DNA of 64,000 nt from Theocolax elegans (GCA_026168455.1 CM047426.1:75667986-75731985), one strand, 5' to 3'; counted from the first letter of the stretch, positions 44,060-56,490 are shown. Made by a program: numbers and translations. The notes: generated from the letters alone by a model not told the origin.

Positions 44060-45313
44060 GTATTACGTCGTCGCGAAGACGTGTAGAAACTTTGGAACCT
44101 ACAGGGGCTCTATAGAAGCCAACGATATCTTAATTATCGAACGAGAAAAATCGATTTTCGCGAAACAAATTTAAATCTAGATTTAGGTTTTATGACCGTC
44201 ACAAATTGAAAATGCTCCTTAAGCTTATTTTGAAAGGGATTTCACAATGCAAAGTTTAAATTAACTGCATTTATTTGATTGTTCTGCTTAAGCAGTTGTA
44301 TTTCAGTTAAAAGTTAAGGTAAGTAAAAAATAATGATTTATAACTTACAATTTCTTGTAAAAATATTATAATAATAAATTTAATTAATTGTAATTTACAA
44401 AATTTGAATTTAATATCGATACATAACAGTAGCTAGCAACATTTACCACTAGCCACAATTGAATTGAATTATTTTAAACATTCATAAGTTTTTTGTTAAT
44501 AAATAAATAATAAATCATAATAAAAACAAGTTTTACAATAAACAAATTTATTAAAATAATGTTAATATAGTACATCACATTGCATTCAGTTCACGCACTT
44601 ACAACAATATTTAAAACTTTTAATTTTTGATACAATAGTTTACCCAAGAAATATTTATAAATATAATTTTTTTCTCTGACTTAGTTCGCTAAAATTTGTT
44701 CTACTTATTCGCTTATAAAGGTTTAACAAACCAATTAAATGTATACCTTTATAGGACAACAAATATTCTTAAAATGTAGTATTTGAATAAACTAACTGTA
44801 TTTGAGAATAACAAGTTTAGGTTTTTAAACATAACAATTGAATTACCTAAATAACAATTTAAAGTCTGCTCTCTTATAATAGGCTTATTCTATAAGATGC
44901 CTGAATTTAACTAAGAAAATTCATCTAATGGAGATCATACTTTTCCACCCATGCTGAATATAAAAATTAAATTTACATCTTAAAATTTTTTATTAATGTT
45001 TTTTAATATAACAAGACAAAGTTGAATAGCAGTGACTTTAGTTAATTTTGACTTGTTATTGTAAGATACATTTATTCATAATTTGCCAAGATATACATTT
45101 AATTTATATGTACAACAAAATTCATATACAAAAGCATAATTTTAAACAAAATGTATACAAATTAATTTTTATGATATAATTAAATAAGTGACATAGCAAT
45201 TCACCAATCGACTATGAAAACGATCACCAATACTTATTTTAATTAAGGCTTCTAAATTCATAGTATAAGTAAAAAAATTTAATTTAGAGTTATTAAGAAT
45301 AATTAAATTGATA
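44060..45313. other. Unassigned AT-rich interval
   Basis: No ORF or repeat recognised; presumably 3-prime flank of the minus-strand Myb/SANT gene. Confidence 0.5.
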
Positions 45314-47246
45314 TTACTGCAAATTATTCTGGCTTTTGCAAGAATTGGCACATTGATCTTGCTGAGAGGTTACGACCCTTAATTTTTCTTGATAGTATTC
45401 CTCCATTCGGTTGTAATGTTCTTTCATAATCTCTAATTTAGTGTTTTGAACTTCGACTAAACGATTAAGGGCATCTGTATTTTCTGTCACCGCCGACAAA
45501 GCTGCTTATTTTCTCTTTTCATTCGCAGCTGAAACAATATAAATTATATCAAAACTTAAAACTAATATATTATTAACAATGTAAGTATATACAGCATTTA
45601 TTACCTTGTAAGTTACGCCGAGAACTTGCATAATTGCTGTAGGCCTTGCTGTAGTTAAGGAAACAATTCTCTTTTGTCTTTTCGTTACAATTATTATTAT
45701 TTGAAGGTTCCTTAATACTTGTGGCACAAGGTGAAGATCGACAATGAGATCGAGTGAGGACAGATTCATTTTTTAATAGTATATGATGATCTTGATCAGT
45801 TGAAGATTGCTCTACAGCTTTAAGTGGATGTACTGCTGTAAGCGAATGCAAATGATGTGCAGTTTCAGGACTTGAGGATTGATGTGAAACGACAGTTTCA
45901 TTAATTGAAGATTGATAAGTTGGAAAAGTTGTTCCAGCTGAAACTGCATTATTTACTTCAGAGCAATTAGCTGGAGATAGCTGTACTGAACGTTCATTTG
46001 AAGCATAAGGTGTAGACAGATACCGAGCTCGAGTGACGACAGATAAATTCATTAATGACTGTTGATGAGGATTTGGAGATGTTGAAGGTTGATCTATAGC
46101 TGTAACTGAACACAAAGAAGAAGGAACAGTTTCAGAAAATAAGGAGGACTCTGAAGCGACCATTTCACTCAACAAAGAATGATTAACTTTCAAAGACGAT
46201 CCAACTGGAACTGCATCCGTTGATCCAACATAATTAGTTGCAGATAGATCTATTAAACTAGAGCATGTTGTATTCAACTGTTTGGCCTTTGGGAACTCGT
46301 AGACCACATTGTTCTTCATTTTGCGCTTTCTGGTTGCTAGAAAAAACAATTATAAAAATGATATAAATAACAAAAATAATATACAAGGTAATTGATTGCA
46401 TGGCTCTTGACGCCACAATAAATAAGTAAATAAATAAATAATGTATTAAACTTACTCTTTTCTTTTGAAGGTGGTACACCAATTTCCGGAACTATATTTA
46501 GTCCATTTTTGTGGATCGTACTTACAACCTCAAGAATTTTTTCCATCTGAGTATCAGTTTTAAATTTAATTTCTGTGTAATTCCCTGTCTGTCGCATCGC
46601 TCTGACTTTTTCAGCATTATAGTCTATCGCTTTCTTCTTTTGTCTTGCCCACACCTGCAAAGTACAGTTATTTGTAAAAACAACAATTATAATAAATTAA
46701 AGAATTTGAGGCCTGCGATGGTTCGGTCGGTAGGGCGTCGGGCTCGTAATCTGGAGGTCCCAAGTTCGATTCCCGGCCCCGGCCGATTGATACAAGCACC
46801 ACTGGGGAATGTATTTTCAAGTGCTTTCTTCACCATGATATCGTATGACCTTCGTCGCTGATTAGCACCGATTTAAAAAGAGCGACGTTAAAATAATAAA
46901 AAAAAAATCAAAGAATTTCAGGTTGATCAGTATTAACATTACCGCCTTGAGTTGTTTGGCATCCTCTAATGGTCTGCATTTACTAACTAACTCTGACAAC
47001 CTAATCCATTGATTCTTTTGGTTTATTTTTCATTGACACCAAGAAGCTTGTTAGCTGCAAATTTGTTATGTTCCTGCATGTAGAATATTAAAACATTCAA
47101 CTGCTCAGCAGTAATATTTGTATTTTCGCCCTTGCTGAAAAAAATGATTTAATAATTGACAATAATATTTTATAAGAATACATAAATTTATACAAATATT
47201 TAAACAAATTTCAAGCTAAAAAATTTGCAACTTACTTCACGTCCAT
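45314..47246 (-). pseudogene. Myb/SANT-like (regulatory zeste/NAIF1-type) protein, five exons, two lesions
   Basis: Exons on the minus strand: 47246-47236 (ATG GAC GTG AA/GTAAGT), 47134-46943, 46654-46456, 46336-45605, 45528-45314. All introns are GT-AG and all joins keep phase. The protein starts MDVNKGENTNITAEQLNVLI, FMQEHNKFAANKLLG; after a frameshift in the A5 run 47026-47030 it continues NQKNQWIRLSELVSKC, LEDAKQLKAVWARQKKKAID, the trihelix-like SANT domain of zeste/NAIF1-type proteins. Exon 4 encodes a long Ser/Thr-rich linker with internal repeats (VVxRxRxxSxPxAS). Exon 5 encodes a coiled coil (NRLVEVQNTKLEIMKEHYNR) after an in-frame TAA (KRK-stop-AAL, one change from CAA). Such genes are numerous in insects, some serving Harbinger transposons. 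The lesions may be errors; otherwise it is a recent pseudogene. Confidence 0.65.
46708..46909 (+). mobile_element. tRNA-derived SINE with 9-bp target duplication
   Basis: The head is tRNA-like: A-box region TGGTTCGGTCGG (46719-46730), anticodon-loop-like CTCGTAA, and B box AGTTCGATTCC (46763-46773). A unique body (TTCACCATGATATCGTATG, GATTAGCACCG) and an A-rich tail follow. Flanked by AAAGAATTT at 46699-46707 and 46910-46918. Inserted in the third intron... of the Myb/SANT gene between exons 2 and 3, in opposite orientation. Pol III transcribed; moved by a LINE. Confidence 0.9.
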
Positions 47247-47668
47247 TATCGTACTCCAAAGATGGCAGTCACTTGCCGAATAATGCCTTAGGTTTTACCT
47301 ACATATGTCAAATTATTATTCTATTGTCACAAAACCTGGACTAAAATAAATTTTCTTTATCACACACGTAACCATTGTTTTTTAAAATGAGCAATATTAA
47401 TTTGCAAAAGTATAATGTATATTCAATGACACCTATCTAATGTATATATGTATAATTTTAAATTTCGGGGTTTATGACGCCCATGACAGAGAAGGAAGAT
47501 ACGTACTTTAGTACGATAAAAAGAGACAGAAAAGATTATGGAGCCCCGGCTCCATAAACCTGCCATATTAACAATGAGTGGGAAAGGGATAGGGTTATTG
47601 GAATTTAACATACGAGGAGGCTCCATAACCCCCTATATCCAAATGTATATATATATATATATATATAT
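47247..47668. other. Upstream region of Myb/SANT gene and a small GC-rich inverted motif
   Basis: 47530-47560 contains GGAGCCCCGGCTCC, a short palindrome. Otherwise nothing. Confidence 0.4.
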
Positions 47669-48696
47669 TGTAACGTGGTATTTCGTTCTAATACCAGTTA
47701 CAAGTTATTTATTAATTTAATACAGGGACGACGGCCCCGAAGAACGCGTCTTTGTCGTCGCCGTGGGTTAATAAGTTAACCCGTCGGGACACGGTAGCGG
47801 AGATAGGACGATCTCCTCTATACCGACACAGGTGGTGGGAAAATCGGAAATCGGAAGGTTGGTTGCGGGTTAATTTATAATTAATAATAACACGACCGTT
47901 ATATTAAAACAAATAAATAAGTATTTATTATGAATTTACACGGAGGTGCCCGACAATAATTAACGGGGCGTTCTCTCGGTCGCGTGGTATATACACGGCA
48001 AGGAGGGGCTGCCCCCGTGCTCGCCCCGCGCAATACCTAATCGGTTTCGGCAGCACCGGTGTGCTACCGAACAAACATTCATGCACACACACTTAACACG
48101 CTCTAAGATATACCGACTGACGTCGGGTACTTACCGGGCTGGTTTGTCCATTGGCCCTGGTGCGCGTCGGCGCCCCGACGTCTGCTGGCCGGTGGAGTCG
48201 GCCCGGTTTCCCGTCGTCCTCGACGGTGGTCTGCAGGTGCAGCCTGATGCCGCGGCGATTCACCTACCTCGGGGAACACTCAACCCGAGGTATCTGGTCC
48301 TTCGCACTGCACTTACACGAACTCACGAACACTCGCGTACGGCTTCCCGGAGCACGGACGAACCGGTCCGGTACTTCCCGTGGCGCGCGAAACCAAAGGT
48401 GACGATGTGTTAATACGATGCTGTCGCGGTCAAGACCGGCAGCGTACTGCGCTTTTCGGGAATTGTCGTATTCCCGAAAAGTACCTAACACACACACACA
48501 CACAATAACAATTGTATATACGGATGCTCGCACACATCCTCGGTCGTCGACATAAACACGCGTGTTTCGTGTCCTTGAAGAGGCAACGCACGAAACAATA
48601 ACAACGTACGAGATTTTAAGATATAATATTCTACATAGATACGAAATTATATAGTACATTAAGTATTATTTATTTCATTGCAACGACGTCTCGTCG

Positions 48697-48698
<2 letters not shown>
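47669..48698. mobile_element. GC-rich LTR-like block (possible solo LTR)
   Basis: Starts TGTAACGTGGTATTTCG, ends CTCGTCGCA, and is bounded by ATAT on both sides within (AT)n DNA. TG...CA termini and a 4-bp duplication would fit a solo LTR of 1030 bp, but ATAT in a microsatellite is weak proof. Interior strongly CpG-rich (48130-48420) with (CA)n near 48487. Open frames there (for example 48081-48413) look like by-products of GC richness. Confidence 0.35.
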
Positions 48699-48756
<58 letters not shown>

Positions 48757-49078
48757 ATAATATATAAATATTTCGCCGCCGCCGCCGCCGCCGCCGCCGT
48801 GTCTAAGAATTCAGAATTCAACATATATATATATATGTTTTATATATATATGTCATATATATGTTATATATATATATGTTATATATATATGTTATATATA
48901 TATGTTATATATATATGTCATATATATATGTGTGTGTGTGTGTGTATTTGTGTGTGTGCGTGCGTGTGTGTGCTTGTGTGTGCGTGTGCGTGCGTGCGTG
49001 TGTGTGTGTGTACGTGTGTGTTTGTGTGTGAGTGTGTGTATGTGTGTGTGTGTGTGTGTGAGTGTGTGTGTGTGTGAT
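48699..49078. repeat. (AT)n, (CCG)n, (TATACATATATG)n and (TG)n microsatellites
   Basis: (AT)26 or so at 48699-48752, (GCC)8-9 at 48774-48799, then ATATGT and TG runs. The predicted peptides across it are simple-repeat artefacts. Confidence 0.95.
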
Positions 49079-51589
49079 CATACACTTTTCCAAATATCCA
49101 TATGTGATATATACAATGGGTTAAAAATTAAATACATTAATTATTGCATTTTTAAGATAATTCATAACTTTTTACAGAACTGAAGGCCATAAAAATGCTA
49201 CAGACTATTTGAAAGGTATTGCTCCAAGCTTTCTTTCAAACTTTTGGATAAAAAATCAATTGTAGCGCACTTACACTTTTTTTAAGTTGAATATTGGGAT
49301 GTATTTTATATAAAATTTACATTGAAATTAGAAATTCTAACCCAGAAGTGTGTGTGTGTATGTGTGTCGTGTTATTTGTTTTTTCAAGAATAGATAATAT
49401 ATGTATTTTTTCCGTGCGCAAAAAAAAGTGAATATAACTTGAAAGAATGTGTATTAGTTTACTTATTCCTGATAAAACTCATAAAATAAAAACGGACCTA
49501 AAATTTAATGTAATGTTTTTAAAAATATGCACAATTTTACGAAGATAAAATAAATATTAATCAAGTATAACATACACTTTTCCAAATATCTATATGTGAA
49601 ATATACAATAAATTAAAAATTAATACATTAATTATTGCATTTTTAAGATAATTCTATTATAAACAGTAATGGCAAAAGAAAATTCAAATTTTAACAGAGG
49701 CAATATAAAATACGAATTATATTTCAAAAGTTTTTCGAAAATTATTATTTTAGTAGTTTTTAATTTAAATATTATTCAAATCAAATTTAAAAATTGTTTG
49801 GAGATTACGTATATTTATATAAAACAATATTTTAAATAAACAAGTATGTATTATTAGATACAAAAGGTTATTTAAGGAATGCCTTTGTTTATAATAATTA
49901 AAATAAATATATGGGCTCTGTAACTAAAGGGAAAAATAAATTGGATATAATTATGGATTAAAACGCAAATTTTGAAAGCGGGTGCAAATTACGATTTACG
50001 GGAGAAATGGAAGAAACAGGTTTTTATTTATATACCGCTAAAATGTTATAAATAATTCTTTAAAGCTAATACAAAAATTAATTTAATTAAGGAGAAAGTT
50101 TTATTACTCTTAAAGCATAAAATATTAATGACATGTAGAACTCTTGGCGATGACTTAAATAAATTAATTTTAGGAGGTAAAGTTCTATTAAATCCGTTTC
50201 AAATAATCTAAAATTTTAATAGGTTTTTACTAAATACTACAATGAAGTATATGCACTTTACTATTTTTGGTAAGTTAATTGTTCATTACCATATACATGG
50301 GCTATTTCACATCAGTAGTACGATGAAAATTTGAAATCACTCCAAATTTTGTGAACAGACTGGAAATATCTTCCAGAAGATAGAAAAAAAATTTGAGGTG
50401 TTAAAAATAATTTGCCTAAGAGTTATTCCACCATGAAAAATGGAAATTTTTCAATTTTTTAGAGAAATTATTATTTTTAAAGCTATTTATCTCAAAATCT
50501 ATTGATTTTTTTAAAAATACATTATAAACAACTTTTGTTCAAAATAATCTTTAGAACTTATCTACTTGGGTTACAATTCCTGATTTTAAAATCTCGAAGA
50601 GATAGAACGCCCGGAAATATTGAATATCAAAACAGGCGACCACGCCACAATCGATTTTGATCTAACACCGCTCAAAAGATCACATTTTTTGAACACACAA
50701 ACACCAAATTTTTTTAAAAATTTAAATGGGTAATACCATGTTAATTTTTGTGAATTTTTTGTCTTTCTTTAAATTATCATAACTTTTTACGGAATTGAAG
50801 GTCATAAAAAGCTACAGACTATTTGAAAGGTATTGCTCCAAGCTTTCTTTTAGACCTTTGGATAAAAAAATCAATTGCGGCGAACTTACACTTTTTTAAG
50901 TTGAATATTGACATGTAGTTTATGTAACATTGACCTTAAGATTAGAAATTCTAACCTAGAAGGATAAATTCTACACATAATTAGCAACGAATATTTGTAT
51001 AGTAAAAGTTGATAGATTTTGAGTTAAATAGCGATAAACCCAGGCATAACTTACAACAGCGGTCTTGGCCGATAAGCTAACCCAAGCCATTCGAAAGCTC
51101 GCGAAAAATGTGAACTTTTGAGAGGTGTTAGATTAAAATCGATTATGGTGTGGTAGCCGTTTTTGGATATTCAATATGTCCGGGTGTTCTATCTCTTCGA
51201 GATTTTAAAATTAAGAAATGTAACCAGGGTAGATAAGTTCTAAAGATTAATTTAAACAAAAGTTGTTTGTAATGTTTTTTCAAAAAAATCAACAGAATTT
51301 GAGATAAATGGCTTTAAAAATAGAAATTTTTCTAATAAATTAAAAAATTTCCACTTTTCATGGTCGAATAACTCTTAAGCAAATTATTTTTAACACTTAA
51401 ATTTTTTTTGTATGTTCTGGAAGATGTTTCCAGCCTGTTCTCAAATTTTGGAGTGATTTAAAATTTTCATCGTACCACTTGACGTGAGATAGACCATATA
51501 TATGTATACATATGTATGTATGTATGTGGGTGTATGTGCGTGCGGCGTAATATTTATATAATATATATATATATATTTTAAAATTGTTT
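49079..51589. repeat. Nested copies of the Helitron-like element and of repeat blocks X and Y
   Basis: 49375-50290: third copy of the Helitron-like element, lacking its last 330 bp. Block Y (CTTTTTACRGAAYTGAAGG...) at 49155-49320 and 50765-50930. Block X inverted at 50290-50700 and direct at 51040-51500. A short element start (ACACTTTTCCAAATATC) recurs at 49083, 49570 and 51808. No ORF. Confidence 0.75.
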
Positions 51590-52882
51590 TTTCAAGAATA
51601 CATAATATATGTATTTTTTCCGTGCGCAAAAAAAAGTTGTGAACATAACTTGAAAGAATGTGTATTTGTCTACTCATTCTTCATAAAACTCATAAAATTT
51701 TTAAACGTATACCCAATAATAATAACGGATCTAAAATGCAATGTAATGCTTTAAATACAGATGCAAAATTGTTTGAAGATTAAATAAATATTAATCAAGT
51801 ATAACATACACTTTTCCAAATATCTATATGTGAAATATACAATAAGTTAAAAATTAAATATATTAATTATTGCATTTTTAAGATAATTCTATTATAAACA
51901 GTATAGGCAAAAGAAAATTCAAATTTTAACAGTGGCAATATAAAATACGAATTACATTTGAATAGATTTTCAAAAACTATTAATTTAGGAGCATTTAATT
52001 TAAATATTTTTTAAATTAATATTTCAAAATTGTATGGATATATAAGTGTGTAGATAATTTATATTTATATAACACAATATTTTAAATAAACAAGTATGTA
52101 TTTATTAGAAATAGAAGGATATTTAAGAAATGAATTTGTTTATAATAATCAAAATAAATATTTGGGCTCTGCATAGTAAAAATAAATTGGATATAATTAT
52201 GGATTAAAACGCAAATTTTGAAATAGAGTGCAAATTACGAATCACGGGAGAAATGGAAGAAACAGGTTTTTATTTATATAGCGCTAAAATTTTATAAATA
52301 ATTCTTTAAAAATAATACAAAAATTAATTTAATGAAGAAGAAAGTTTTATTACTATTAAAGTACAAAATATTAATGACATAGAACTTTTGGCGATGATCG
52401 TTCGTCATTAAATAAATTAATTTTAGAAGGTGAATTTCTATTTATAACGGTTTAAAATAATCCAAAATGTTAATAAGTTGTTAACTAAAATACTACAATT
52501 TAGTAGGTATATGTACTTTACTATTTTTGGTAAGTTAATTTTTCATTATCATTTATAATTATTAAAATATAAATTTAAGCTTTATAAGAATTCATATAGT
52601 TTAATATTTACAGTTAACATTTAATATGTCTATTTTTTTATTATTTTTATTCTGATTTCATTACACTAAATTTTGGTAAACTTTTATTTATAAATTATAA
52701 TAACTATAGCAATACCTCCAAGGTGTTGTATGAATCTGTTTAATTTTTAAGGTGTCCATGGTAGTGAAAAAATAATACAATTTAAAACATTATTTTAAAT
52801 AAATTAATTACGAAAAACCTTTTTCGAAATTAAAAATAGGGGGTTGGCGCGCGAAGCGCGCAGGGGGGCGAAGCCCCCCTAG
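51590..52882 (+). mobile_element. Helitron-like non-autonomous element, plus orientation
   Basis: Left end near GTTTTTTCAAGAATACATAA. Right end: hairpin GCGCGCGAAGCGCGC (52847-52861), hairpin GGGGGGCGAAGCCCCCC (52863-52879) and CTAG (52879-52882) followed by T. No Rep/helicase ORF. Reverse-complement sister at 20513-21880; comparing them shows the last hairpin differs between copies while the first is constant. Confidence 0.6.
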
Positions 52883-54719
52883 TATATACATATATACACA
52901 CACATGTACACACACTAGATAGGTATTATTGATTATACCTTATACTTTTGCAAATATATATTTATGTATATACGTATTAGATGTAAAATTGCAAATTATT
53001 AGTGCTCATTTAAAAAAACAATATGCTGCGGATAATCAATGTAATAAATAAGTCAGTTGTCGGATGATGCTGGATGATGCCACAAGTTTCACCTATACAC
53101 TGAGAAAAAAATTTAATACAATCAATTAAATTTATTTATTTGAAGCCAATGTATTTAAAGAAAATAATTATTTAGTCGATACAAATAAATTGTATTTGTT
53201 TCAAATCAAAATTACTTTTACAATTACTAAATTATTTATTTGTTCGCAATTTAATTGATTTAAATATATTACTATTAATTCAAAGTAATATTAATTTAAG
53301 TAATATTAATTTAAAAAAATATGTATATAAATTATATGAATGAGAATATCAATAGTATGTAATAGAAAAAAAGAAATATTTACTTGAATTAATTAATTAA
53401 ATCATTACTTTTATCAGTTATTTTATTGATTCAAATTAATAATTTAATAGCTGGAACTACGTAATACTTCATTTCATTAAATAAATATCAAATTGGTATG
53501 ATACATACCTTTATTGATAGTAAAAAAATGTTTCATTAAATCAACTAAATAAGCAATTAAAAATTTACAAGTAAATAAAAAAATATTTTCGTAATCAAAT
53601 GTATAACTTATGGATTTGGATAATTTTGATAAAATAATAAGTAACATATAAAAAAATTTATTAGTAATCGAACAGAATATTATTTAAAAGCATATTAAAA
53701 AACATTATTAAAAACCCATCTGTGTATTATTACTTTGATAAATTCAAGAATATATTTATTTGCAACAAGAATATAATATTGTTGTTTTTAAACACTTATT
53801 TTCGACAATTACTTGGTTGGCACGAATACAAATAGACTGTATTAGCTCCAATAATAAAAATAATAAAAATAAAAAAATATCCTTCACAATTACTAAGTTA
53901 TTTATTTGTTCGAAATTTAATAAAATAGAATATATTTTTATTAATTCAAATTAATATAAATTCCTTCATCTTATAGAATTAAATAAATCAGTGTTATTGA
54001 AACAATAGACAAGACTCGATTACATACGGAATTAAAATAAATTATTATTAATAAAAAAATATATTTATGTACATTATATAAATGAGAATAACAAAAGTAT
54101 GTATTAGAAGAAAAGAAATATATTTTTTAAATAATTAATTAAATAATTAAATGAATCAGTTATTTTATTGATCCAAAATAATAGTTTAATAAATTGAATT
54201 ACCTCATTTCATTAAATAAATATCAAAATTGTAAATTAACCTTTTATTCAAGCTAAAAAATATTTCATCAAATCAAGTATATAATCAACTAAAAATTTAC
54301 AAGTAAATGAAACAATATATATCTTAGTTATAAAGTAGCGTAATCAAATGTATAACTTCAAAATAATTTTGATAAAATAATAATTAAGCGATACATTAAA
54401 AAATTTATTAGCAATGAAACAGAATAGGTTACAGAAAATATGTTACAAAGAAAAAAATATTTCTTTAAATTAGAAAACATTTTAATGAAATCAAATAAAT
54501 ATTAATTTGAAGTTAAAAAAATATATTTATTGATATTAAATAATCTTTTTTGATGTGACCCACTTTCGAAATTAATACTTTTTAAAATTAAATTATAAAA
54601 AGAAAATATCATATTTTAACGAATTATTAAACGCAAACTACTAAAACAAATATTATTTTTCCCTAAGCTCCCCCAAGAAGTGCAATTTAAATATAAGTTC
54701 TTATTTAATACAATCAATG
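52883..54719. other. Very AT-rich interval without recognised genes
   Basis: Many ATTTATTTGATT/AATCAAATAAAT motifs. CACTGAGAAAAAAAT at 53099 resembles the ends of the element at 55296-60526, so part may be a related MITE. Confidence 0.5.
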
Positions 54720-54799
54720 TGTCTCGGTGGCCGTGAGCGTTAAGGCGCGTATCTGTTTTGTGCGTTCACGGTACGAGCATAGGTTCAAATCCCGGAAAC
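54720..54799 (+). ncRNA. tRNA-like sequence (Ser/Leu-like), probably SINE head or pseudogene
   Basis: GTCTCGGTGGCCGTGAGCGT then TAAGGCGCG resembles the D-arm region of type II tRNAs; GGTTCAAATCC (54782-54792) is a perfect B box. The acceptor arm does not pair and the anticodon arm is poor. Followed by a T-rich stretch that could terminate Pol III transcripts. Confidence 0.45.
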
Positions 54800-54883
54800 A
54801 ATTTTTTTTGGCTTAAATTTTTTTTAATAATTTAATTTAATACTTTATGTGTCATTAATTTTCAATTTTAATATTTTACTAGG

Positions 54884-56274
54884 TAAAATCCTCACTCGCT
54901 CACGCTCGCTCGCTGAAAAATCATTATCTAATAGATAATATTAAATTAAACTAAAAAATATTTTATTATTTATCTACATTCAATTATTATTTATTAAATT
55001 GTACCCATATAGATTTATTATCATATGTATAATAATTAATGAATTTATTATTATTATACGATGAATTAAAATGATAATATTAAAAAAAATAGAAATTATC
55101 TATAAAAATAATAATTTTTGTATGAAATAGAGTTTAATTATTATTGCAATAGCACTTTTCATAAAGGAATTATTATTGATTTTTTATTGTCATGTGATAT
55201 GTATACATCCTTTGCAAATAATTATTTTATTTATTTAGCAGTACTTATTAATTTGTGTGTTATTGGTAATTTGGTAATAACACTTTTTAAACACTGAGAA
55301 AAATATTATAATAAATATTAAAATAATCTATATTAAAAATTACTATATTGTATAGGAAAAGTGTGACATCTCAGCAATATAATAATTTTTGCTATGTTAT
55401 ATAGTAACATTTAGATATAATATCTTTTAATATCCAATATCGTAATTTTTGATATTCAATATAGTAATTTTTATTATATAAGTCAGCAAATTTTATTATT
55501 CAATCTGGTATTTTTTAAATGCGAATTTAAGGAAGTAAAATTGAATTATATTTTGTTTTTAATTAATTCGAAATAGAATGTATATATTGGGGGAATTCCT
55601 TTTGTCAATTAAGTACTGCAGAAACATTTAATATTTGGAGATTTAATTATATACTATTCTTACGCAGTTGATCGCAATTTTTATTCACTCGCATACATTT
55701 ATTCATTACACTTATTAGTCACGAACTTAAATATTATTTCAATTGCTATCATTGCAATACGCTGAACGGAAGATACATTTTCGCATAATAACTAAATATC
55801 TTGTTGTTTCTTATGTACTAGTTGACACATTTTTGAGCATTTGCGAGAAGAACTGGAAAAATAGAAAATTTTATACATGTCACCTATTGGACGAATGGAG
55901 TAATTAGAATATAGCGTTAAATTTTTAATAGCCTTAAATTAAAAAGTCGTCTCAAAACAATTGAATACTGAAAAAGAAATGAACGTATACGCGTATATAA
56001 AATATTTCTACAATACATATTATACAAATTTTAATATATGTAGTATATACATTTCACTATATATGATGTAAGAACTTTTGTTATTTTGATATTAAAATTT
56101 GCTATTTACGTAAGATTAATTATAACGTTACATATTAAATATTGTAAAACTTTATTTTATAAATTTTATAAAATAACAAAATATAGTATAAAAATTTTAA
56201 TAATTTTTGTCTATATATATAACTAATTTATATAAAAACTCAACCAAATAATTAAATATTGATCATACATATAT
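54884..56274. repeat. Left arm of giant foldback structure
   Basis: About 1.39 kb, reverse complement of 59763-60938. Outer end TAAAATCCTCACTCGCTCAC...; an internal boundary ACACTGAGAAAAATATTA at 55294 is mirrored by ATTTTACTCAGTGT at 60526, so two nested inverted elements are possible. Confidence 0.85.
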
Positions 56275-56278
56275 AATT

Positions 56279-56488
56279 TATAACGGGTACGGATTTCGAG
56301 TGTCGGCGGAGGTTAGGTCCCTGAATTATCGGCGACGTTCGTCGATAGGACCAAGTCGACTAGCCGGGATAATTGCGAATGGTAGCGCAGTGGTGAGGCT
56401 TCTGCCTCGCGCTCCCGGGATCGTGGGTTCGCGCCCCGATACCTTCGTTGATTTTTTTATTCCTTATATTCAATCCGTACCCCGTTAC
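56279..56488 (+). repeat. TRIM 5-prime LTR
   Basis: Contains the intact A box TAGCGCAGTGG (56384-56394) and B box GGTTCGCGCCC (56426-56436). Starts TATAAC where TGTAAC would give the canonical TG...CA ends. Confidence 0.8.
56384..56436 (+). promoter_or_regulatory. tRNA-like internal Pol III promoter in LTR
   Basis: A box TAGCGCAGTGG fits TRGYNNARNNG at every position; B box GGTTCGCGCCC fits GGTTCGANTCC at 9 of 11; spacing of about 31 nt is that of a tRNA gene. The 3-prime LTR has the A box at 57024-57034 but GAGTTCGCGCC in place of the B box. Confidence 0.65.
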
Positions 56489-56490
56489 AA

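Noticed and set aside
48081..48659. Overlapping ORFs of 83-131 codons in the GC-rich block
   Set aside because: Open on both strands because of CpG richness; no domain, no splice context.
48799..49183. Cys/Val-rich ORFs on plus and His/Thr-rich ORF on minus strand
   Set aside because: Translations of (TG)n/(CA)n and ATATGT repeats, no real protein.
53099..54600. Possible MITE starting CACTGAGAAAAAAAT
   Set aside because: No matching right end could be fixed in this very AT-rich stretch.
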